7,295 nucleotides of DNA from CAYWFP01 sp964457365 (lineage in GTDB: Bacteria > Planctomycetota > SZUA-567), in contig CAYWFP010000143.1 of NCBI GenBank assembly GCA_964457365.1, forward strand, positions 1 through 7,295, in the 5' to 3' direction. This document shows positions 1-4,315 of the stretch, in pieces; the first letter of the stretch is position 1, and every line of letters starts with the position of its first letter. The translations under genes were made by a program, and so were the position numbers. The notes under the pieces were generated by a model. It was not told the origin of the DNA. It made no database searches and worked only from the letters and a program-made list of their open reading frames with translations.

Positions 1-560
1 GCCAGGAGCGACGGCTGAAGCTCGAACTGAAACTCATCGCGGACGTCGGCTTCGTCGGCAAGCCCAACGCCGGCAAGAGCACGCTGCTGTCGCGCCTCTC
101 GGCGGCGCGGCCGAAGGTCGCCGACTACCCGTTCACCACGCTGCAGCCGTGCCTCGGAATCGTCTCCGACGGGCGGGACCACGAGTTGGTGATGGCCGAC
201 ATCCCCGGCTTGATCGAGGGCGCCGCGGAGGGGGCGGGGCTGGGCCACGAGTTTCTGCGCCACGTCGAGCGCTGCGCCACGCTGCTGCACCTGGTGGACC
301 TGCAGCCGCTGGACGGCAGCGACCCGCTGGCGAACGTGGCAACGATCAACCGCGAGCTCTCGGCCTTCTCGCCGGCACTGGCCCAAAAGCCGCAGATCCT
401 GGTCGGCAATAAGCTGGACCTGACCGGCGCGGAGGAGATGCTGGCGCGCCTGGCCCGGGAGACGCGGTCGCCGATTGTGGGCATCAGCGCAGTCACGGGG
501 CAGGGGCTGGATGCGTTGAGCGAGAAATTGTTTTGGTTTTTCACTCGCAGCAGTAAATAG
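1..560 (+). CDS. obgE: Obg/CgtA family GTPase, 3' part (5' end outside window)
   Basis: This is the GTPase domain of the Obg/CgtA protein, a GTPase that binds the large ribosomal subunit and takes part in its assembly and in stress control. The reading frame enters at base 3 with QERRLKLELKLIADVG, the usual link from the glycine-rich Obg fold to the G domain. The G motifs follow in order: P-loop GFVGKPNAGKST (48-83), switch I ADYPFTTLQPCLG, G3 ADIPGLIEGAAEGAGLGHEF (the Obg signature), G4 NKLD (408-419) and G5 SAVTGQGL. The stop is TAG at 558-560. The protein ends about 20 residues after G5, so it lacks the extra C-terminal (OCT-like) domain of some Obg proteins. The N-terminal Obg domain lies upstream of the window. 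No rho-independent terminator is visible after the stop. Family assignment is near certain. Confidence 0.96.
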   Translation, partial: QERRLKLELKLIADVGFVGKPNAGKSTLLSRLSAARPKVADYPFTTLQPCLGIVSDGRDHELVMADIPGLIEGAAEGAGLGHEFLRHVERCATLLHLVDLQPLDGSDPLANVATINRELSAFSPALAQKPQILVGNKLDLTGAEEMLARLARETRSPIVGISAVTGQGLDALSEKLFWFFTRSSK

Positions 561-750
561 TATACCTTAAACAAATGCCGCATGATCCGATACGGGCAGT
601 GCAACAGGCGACAAAGCGCCTATGCAAAGGAAATATTGCAGACACAGGCCGATTGTATCATTTACAAAAATACCTGTCATGCATAGCCGCGTTTCTGTAA
701 CTCTGCTGTCGCGTATTTAGTTGCGGATAAAGCCGTATTTTCATTACTTA

Positions 751-777
751 TTCGCAGAATTTCGGCATTTTTTCGCA
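751..777 (+). repeat. Three phased TTCG(G)CA direct repeats
   Basis: TTCGCA starts at 751, TTCGGCA at 761 and TTCGCA again at 772. The start-to-start spacings of 10 and 11 bases are about one helical turn, so all three copies face the same side of the DNA. Such phasing is typical of sites bound cooperatively by a regulator. They lie 90-116 bases upstream of the predicted -35 element at 867. The repeats are short and the region is AT-rich, so chance is possible. No regulator can be named. Confidence 0.35.
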
Positions 778-866
778 CAATCGAGCCCAGGTGGCAGTAA
801 CAATAATGCATGTTGTTTTATAAAATCAATACAATAAATCGTTATGAATATCTTCTGCATTGCGCC

Positions 867-894
867 TTGACGTAGCGATGTTTTGTGCTAGGTT
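867..894 (+). promoter_or_regulatory. Predicted sigma70 promoter with extended -10, upstream of the histidine kinase gene
   Basis: The -35 element TTGACG (867-872, 5 of 6 consensus bases) is followed by a 16-base spacer and TAGGTT (889-894). The -10 is weak, but it is preceded by TG at 886-887 in the extended -10 position. The roughly 40 bases before the -35 are A/T-rich and could act as an UP element. Transcription would begin near 901, giving a leader of about 220 nt before the histidine kinase start at 1122. This is prediction from sequence alone. Confidence 0.45.
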
Positions 895-913
895 AGATCA
901 TACAGAAAGAGTT

Positions 914-1035
914 ATGCGGATGAAATCGATTGCTTTTGTGGACACAATAGGGCTCTAATGGGGTGTGCGTTTGGTAATAAAGGTCTATCGCTATCGATAG
1001 TTATGCTAATGCCGGCCGTGCTGATCCTGTTTTAG
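914..1035 (+). other. Two stop-start-coupled tiny ORFs in the histidine kinase leader (putative)
   Basis: ATG 914 opens a 14-codon frame, MRMKSIAFVDTIGL, ending at TAA 956-958, with purine-rich AGAAAGAG (904-911) just before it. The last A of that stop is the first base of ATG 958 (TAATG). This second ATG opens a 25-codon frame ending at TAG 1033-1035, with AGGG (949-952) five bases upstream. The second peptide starts MGCAFGNKG and ends in a run of about 16 mostly hydrophobic residues (LSLSIVMLMPAVLILF), enough for one membrane segment. Both lie just downstream of the predicted transcription start near 901. They could be leader peptides or a small membrane protein, or chance ORFs in AT-rich DNA. 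No family is recognised. Confidence 0.2.
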
Positions 1036-1109
1036 AATTTTGCGCAAATGCCCAGCATCGTGTGGCGTGAGACGAGTCGGATCGCCGCGTCGTCGTGATA
1101 CAACAGACC

Positions 1110-1114
1110 GGGAG
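1110..1114 (+). promoter_or_regulatory. Ribosome binding site that decides the histidine kinase start
   Basis: GGGAG at 1110-1114 lies seven bases before GTG 1122, a normal Shine-Dalgarno distance. The frame is open back to TGA 1068-1070, and an earlier GTG exists at 1095, but no good ribosome binding site precedes that one. This favours 1122. Confidence 0.6.
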
Positions 1115-1121
1115 CGATTTC

Positions 1122-2360
1122 GTGAGTGACGGCAACAGCGAGAAGGCGATGGAAGCGGCCGGCGCGGTGGTGGAGGAGCAAGCCGACGAGGCGGTCGAGT
1201 TGAAGCTGCGCGCGGCCCAGCGCATGGAGGCGCTCGGTATCTGCGCCAGCGGGCTGGTGCACGACTTCAACAACGCCCTGGCGGTGGTTCTGGGGCAGAG
1301 CCGGGTCCTGCAGGGAACGCTGCCGTCGGAGCAGGGCGAGCAGCTCGAGACCGTCATCGCCAGCACCCAGCGCGCCGCGGCGCTGGCGCGGCAACTGCTC
1401 GTCCTGGCCCGGCGCGACGCGTCCGAGGTGGGGGCGCTGCTGCTGGCACCGGCGATCAAGGAATCGCTGAAGCTGCTCAACGCCATGACCGCCCGCCGCC
1501 TGGTCTTTCGCGCGGATCTGCCGGCGGAGCCTCTCGCCGCGCGCATCGCGCCGCACGAATTCCACCAGATTCTCTTCAACCTCGCGCTCAACGCGTCCGA
1601 GGCGATGGGCGAGGGGGAGGTGATGCTGCAACTGAAGCACCGCGGCGCGGCCACGCCCGATCTGTCCCCTCTCCACGGCGGCCAGGCGCTGCGTTTCCCC
1701 GCCGGCGACCTGCCGCGGCACGCGGAAGGCTGGACGGAGATGACGCTGGAGGATTGCGGTCCGGGGATGAGCGCCGAGACGCTGCAGCAGGCGTGCGAGC
1801 CGTTCTACACCACCAAGGACGGCGGCACCGGCCTGGGCCTGACCATGGTGCGGGCGATCGTGGATGAGTGCGGCGGCGCGCTGGTGCTCGCGAACCGCCC
1901 CGCGGGCGGGGTGACCGCGCGCGTCTTCCTGCCGGTCGCGCGGCAGAAAGAGGTCGAAGCCGTCGGCGCCCCGTCTTCGCAGTGCGGTCGCGGCGAGATC
2001 GTGGTCGTGGTCGACGACATGCAGGAGATGGTCGCTACCGTTTCGCTGGTGCTGGAGACGTACGATTACGCGCCGCGGCAGTTTCTCTCCGCCGAGGAAC
2101 TCTTCGCCTATCTGGACGGGGACGAGCGCCCGGCGGCGATTCTGCTGGACGTGGCCATGCCACAGGTCAGCGGCACCGCCACGGCCGCGCGACTGCACCG
2201 GGATTTCCCCGACATCCCGGTGATCCTCATGAGCGGCTGCGCCTTCGACAAGGCGGCGGAGGCGAGCATCGCCCTGGGGCACGCGCGCACCTTCCTGCAG
2301 AAGCCGTTCGAGAACAGGGAACTGCTGGCGACGCTGCAGCACGCGCTTCGCCCGGCATGA
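1122..2360 (+). CDS. Soluble hybrid histidine kinase (HisKA, HATPase, C-terminal receiver)
   Basis: This predicted cytoplasmic signalling kinase of 412 residues autophosphorylates a histidine and passes the phosphate to an attached receiver domain. The H-box is GLVHDFNN with phospho-accepting His47, in the style of NtrB-like kinases. The ATP-binding domain shows the N box (ILFNLALNASEAM, Asn153/Asn157), G1 DCGPGM (211-216), F box CEPFYTTK (225-232) and G2 GGTGLGL (234-240). The receiver spans about 292-410, with the acidic pair Asp298/Asp299, phospho-acceptor Asp343 (ILLDVAMP), Ser371 and Lys394 (QKPF). All catalytic residues are present. Only about 30 residues precede the dimerisation helix, with no PAS, GAF or membrane segment, so the signal must arrive in trans. 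No Hpt domain or output regulator is encoded nearby. The start is GTG 1122, chosen for its ribosome binding site; GTG 1095 would add nine residues. It is probably transcribed alone from the promoter near 867. Confidence 0.94.
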   Translation: MSDGNSEKAMEAAGAVVEEQADEAVELKLRAAQRMEALGICASGLVHDFNNALAVVLGQSRVLQGTLPSEQGEQLETVIASTQRAAALARQLLVLARRDASEVGALLLAPAIKESLKLLNAMTARRLVFRADLPAEPLAARIAPHEFHQILFNLALNASEAMGEGEVMLQLKHRGAATPDLSPLHGGQALRFPAGDLPRHAEGWTEMTLEDCGPGMSAETLQQACEPFYTTKDGGTGLGLTMVRAIVDECGGALVLANRPAGGVTARVFLPVARQKEVEAVGAPSSQCGRGEIVVVVDDMQEMVATVSLVLETYDYAPRQFLSAEELFAYLDGDERPAAILLDVAMPQVSGTATAARLHRDFPDIPVILMSGCAFDKAAEASIALGHARTFLQKPFENRELLATLQHALRPA

Positions 2361-2362
2361 GC

Positions 2363-2391
2363 TTGACCACACCCCTCAATCCCCGTATGGT
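2363..2391 (+). promoter_or_regulatory. Predicted sigma70 promoter of the ndk-like operon
   Basis: TTGACC (2363-2368, 5 of 6 consensus) and TATGGT (2386-2391, 4 of 6) are separated by exactly 17 bases. The -35 starts 3 bases after the stop of the histidine kinase gene (TGA, 2358-2360). Transcription would start near 2398, giving a leader of about 34 bases before ATG 2432. This suggests the three genes downstream form their own unit, with possible read-through from the histidine kinase gene because no terminator separates them. Confidence 0.6.
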
Positions 2392-2431
2392 TTAACTAGC
2401 TTTTCACGTCGTCTGCCAGAAGGGGGAGCGC

Positions 2432-3628
2432 ATGGAACTGGCGTTCGCGGCCATTACGCCACGGAGTCTGGCCACCAGCCGCACCGGCGGCATTATCGCA
2501 CGGCTGCTGGCGCAGAAGGGGCTGGAGTTCGTCGGCACGCGCATGTACGCCCCGTCCGACGACTTCGTCGACGCCTACATCCGCATCCTCGGGCGCGAGA
2601 CCATCCCCTCGCGTTACAAGCAGGCGTACCTGGAGTACATCGAGAGCGACCTGCGCCCGGCGGCTGCGGCGCGCCGCGGCTACACCAACCGGCTGCTGGT
2701 CCTCTTCTTCCGCGGCAAGAAGGCCGAGCGGGTGATGAAGGATCTGATCGGCGATCACTGCCCGCCGCCGAGCGGCCTGACCGTCCGCGGCACCTTCGGC
2801 GACTACGCCGTCGACGAGGACGGCCGCATCCACGATTTCCACCCCGCGGCGCTGACGGCCTACTCGGCCGAAGGCAACCGCGCCATGCTGCGCCTGCTGG
2901 CCGACTACGCCGAGCTCGACGGCGGCGTCGTCGAGGGCGTCATCCCGCAGGAGCAGGGCGTGCGCATGGAGACGACGCTGGTGATGATCAAGCCCGACAA
3001 CCTCGAGCGTCCGAGCTCGCTCCCCGGGCACATCATCGACCTCTTCGGCACCACCGGCCTGTTCATCGTTGGCGCGCGGCTGGTCTCGATGAGCATCGAG
3101 CAGGCGCTCCGGTTCTACGGCTTCCTGGAGGACATCTTCGTCGACAAGCTGGCCTGGAAGGTGGAGGACGCCCTGCGCGGGGCGCTGCCGGCGGCGCTGA
3201 ACTTCGAGCTCGACGACGAGGACTACGCCGCGCTGGCCGGTATCCTGCGGCGCAAGAACGCGCATGCGGAGGTGGCGAAGATCGTCGAGTACATGACCGG
3301 GCTGCACCCCGATCGCGTGGGCGGCAAGGCCGCGCGCAAGAGCCCCGGGCCGGCGCGCTGTTTCGCCCTGCTCTACCGCGGCGAGAACGCGGTAAACCGC
3401 ATCCGGCAGAAGCTGGGCGCGACCGATCCCCGGAGCGCCGAGGCCGGCACCGTGCGCAGCGACTACGGACATGACCTGATGCACAACGGCGCGCACGCCT
3501 CCGACTCGGTCGCCAGCGCCCTGCGCGAGCGCGAGATCGTCGGCCTCGTGGGCAACGAAACCTCTGAGGAGCGGAGGCTGGTCCTCGAGTGGTTGCGCAG
3601 CGCCAACGCCAAGAAGAAGAAGAAATGA
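2432..3628 (+). CDS. Double nucleoside-diphosphate-kinase-fold protein, N-terminal domain degenerate
   Basis: This 398-residue protein contains two NDK-like halves; the classical enzyme, which moves gamma-phosphate between NTPs and NDPs, is about 140-150 residues. The C-terminal half (about 179-385) keeps the whole active site at canonical spacing: Lys187 (MIKPD), Arg325, Thr331 (GATDP), Arg342 (GTVRSDYG), Asn352 and catalytic His355 (NGAHASDS). It carries about 60 extra residues between Lys187 and Arg325, where the classical enzyme has its short Kpn-loop region. The N-terminal half (1-165) resembles an NDK (AAITPRSL, GKKAERVMKDLIG, LTVRG). However, Thr9 replaces the Lys, Lys103 the Arg and His109 the Thr, and no N-x-x-H-x-S-D motif is present, so it is probably not catalytic. 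The protein ends in five lysines. Start ATG 2432 follows AGGGGGAG (2421-2428). It overlaps the next gene by ATGA. Real NDK activity is likely but unproven; a signalling or scaffolding role is possible. Confidence 0.85.
   Translation: MELAFAAITPRSLATSRTGGIIARLLAQKGLEFVGTRMYAPSDDFVDAYIRILGRETIPSRYKQAYLEYIESDLRPAAAARRGYTNRLLVLFFRGKKAERVMKDLIGDHCPPPSGLTVRGTFGDYAVDEDGRIHDFHPAALTAYSAEGNRAMLRLLADYAELDGGVVEGVIPQEQGVRMETTLVMIKPDNLERPSSLPGHIIDLFGTTGLFIVGARLVSMSIEQALRFYGFLEDIFVDKLAWKVEDALRGALPAALNFELDDEDYAALAGILRRKNAHAEVAKIVEYMTGLHPDRVGGKAARKSPGPARCFALLYRGENAVNRIRQKLGATDPRSAEAGTVRSDYGHDLMHNGAHASDSVASALREREIVGLVGNETSEERRLVLEWLRSANAKKKKK
3611..3624 (+). promoter_or_regulatory. AAG repeat serving as lysine tail and likely ribosome binding site
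   Basis: The run of AAG codons at the end of the NDK-like gene makes its Lys5 tail. It also gives an all-purine stretch immediately before ATG 3625 of the hydrolase gene, and no other Shine-Dalgarno-like sequence lies there. With the ATGA overlap (3625-3628) this points to translational coupling. The alternative in-frame GTG at 3589 would add 12 acidic and glutamine-rich residues (VAQRQRQEEEE) that the family lacks. Confidence 0.5.
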
Positions 3629-4266
3629 GCGCATGCCACGTCCAGACGCTGGCGGTGGGGCCGCTGGCGGTCAACTGCTACGTGATCGACCGCGGCGGCC
3701 GCGGCGTCGTGATCGACCCCGGCGGCGACGCGGGCGCGATCGAGGCGGCTTTCGGCAAGTGCGACCCGGAGGCGGTGCTGCTGAGCCACAGTCACTACGA
3801 CCACCTCGGCGCGCTGGACGAGTTGACCGGGGACCGGCCGGGCGTGCGCGTGCTCTGCCACGCCGAGTGCGCCCGTCGCATGACACGCGCGGAGCTCAAC
3901 GCCAGCGCCTGGATCACCGGCGCGCCGCGGGCGGTGCGCGACTGCACCGACGCGCTCGCCAACCGCGAGGTCTTCGAGGCCGGCGGCATGACCTTCATCG
4001 CCCATCACGTTCCGGGGCATTCGCCGGGGCAGATGGTCTATTACCTCGAGGAGGCCGGGGCGCTCTTCAGCGGCGACACCGTCTTCGCCGGCGGTATCGG
4101 CCGCAGCGACCTCCCCGGCGGCAACGGCGCACTTCTGGCGCGGAAATGCCTGGAGGTGCTGCACCTGCTGCCGCCGTCGACGCGGATCCTCCCGGGGCAC
4201 GGACCGGCCACGACCGTCGAACGCGAACTGGCGACCAACCCGTTCTTGCAGCAGGGGGGCGAGTGA
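3625..4266 (+). CDS. MBL-fold metallohydrolase, glyoxalase II-like (YcbL type)
   Basis: This is a predicted zinc-dependent hydrolase of 213 residues in the metallo-beta-lactamase superfamily, glyoxalase-II-like branch. Members cleave thioesters such as S-lactoylglutathione or related substrates; the substrate here cannot be read from sequence. The N-terminal strand VGPLAVNCYVI is typical. Metal ligands are all present: HSHYDH (55-60), His132 (PGHSPG), Asp151 (SGDTVF) and His192 (PGHGP). The SGDTVFAGGIGRSDLPGG loop (149-166) and the C-terminal ERELATNPFL are hallmarks of the short YcbL-type branch, which lacks the extra helical glutathione-binding domain of long glyoxalase II. There is no signal peptide, so it is cytoplasmic. 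ATG 3625 overlaps the stop of the NDK-like gene by ATGA, and the kinase gene follows 49 bases downstream. Confidence 0.94.
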   Translation: MSACHVQTLAVGPLAVNCYVIDRGGRGVVIDPGGDAGAIEAAFGKCDPEAVLLSHSHYDHLGALDELTGDRPGVRVLCHAECARRMTRAELNASAWITGAPRAVRDCTDALANREVFEAGGMTFIAHHVPGHSPGQMVYYLEEAGALFSGDTVFAGGIGRSDLPGGNGALLARKCLEVLHLLPPSTRILPGHGPATTVERELATNPFLQQGGE

Positions 4267-4303
4267 GGGGGCGCTGTACTAAGGACCAGGAGGCAAGTGC
4301 AGT

Positions 4304-4310
4304 GAGAGGA
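4304..4310 (+). promoter_or_regulatory. Ribosome binding site for the Ser/Thr kinase start
   Basis: GAGAGGA at 4304-4310 sits five bases before GTG 4316. In this frame there is no ATG, GTG or TTG between the upstream stop TAA (4280-4282) and 4316, so 4316 is the earliest possible start. A stronger-looking AGGAGG (4288-4293) lies too far upstream to serve this start directly. Confidence 0.65.
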
Positions 4311-4315
4311 ACCGC

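Larger units (their letters stand above)
561..1121. other. AT-rich intergenic island between obgE and the histidine kinase gene
   Basis: This 560-base gap is strikingly AT-rich for its surroundings: I count 206 G/C in 601-1080 (43%) and 116 in 661-960 (39%), against about 65% in neighbouring genes. It holds no convincing protein gene above 41 codons. It does hold three phased TTCG(G)CA repeats (751-777), a sigma70-like promoter (867-894) with an A/T-rich tract just upstream (about 811-854), a chain of tiny ORFs (914-1035), and two perfect 10-bp palindromes, CTATCGATAG (991-1000) and TTTGCGCAAA (1039-1048). It probably serves as the control region of the histidine kinase gene. Its composition would also fit a non-coding RNA or the remnant of an acquired segment. 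Confidence 0.6.

Noticed and set aside
125..604. A 159-residue open frame on the minus strand across the end of obgE and the gap
   Set aside because: It lies opposite the well-conserved Obg G domain; open antisense frames are common in GC-rich DNA, and no ribosome binding site or family pattern is seen.
606..621. Hairpin AGGCG / CGCCT with a six-base loop after obgE
   Set aside because: The stem is only 5 bp and no T-run follows, so it does not qualify as a rho-independent terminator.
575..700. A 41-codon ORF (ATG 575, TAA 698-700) and a 34-codon ORF (ATG 582, TAG 684-686) after obgE
   Set aside because: Neither has a Shine-Dalgarno-like sequence or a recognisable motif; both fit chance in AT-rich DNA.
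764..776. GG...GC pair resembling a sigma54 -24/-12 promoter
   Set aside because: The spacing is 9 bases between GG and GC rather than the required 10, and the flanking consensus is poor.
1048..1098. 16-codon ORF ending with TGA overlapping GTG 1095 (GTGA), suggesting a coupled start at 1095
   Set aside because: No ribosome binding site precedes ATG 1048, whereas GTG 1122 has GGGAG at ideal spacing; the overlap is probably chance.
1032..2372. A 446-residue open frame on the minus strand opposite the histidine kinase
   Set aside because: The plus strand shows a complete set of kinase and receiver motifs; the antisense translation is low-complexity Arg/Gln/Leu/His-rich, typical of a shadow frame.
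2396..3634. A 412-residue open frame on the minus strand opposite the NDK-like gene
   Set aside because: The plus strand carries the NDK active-site motifs at canonical spacing, a promoter and a ribosome binding site; the antisense product matches nothing I recognise.
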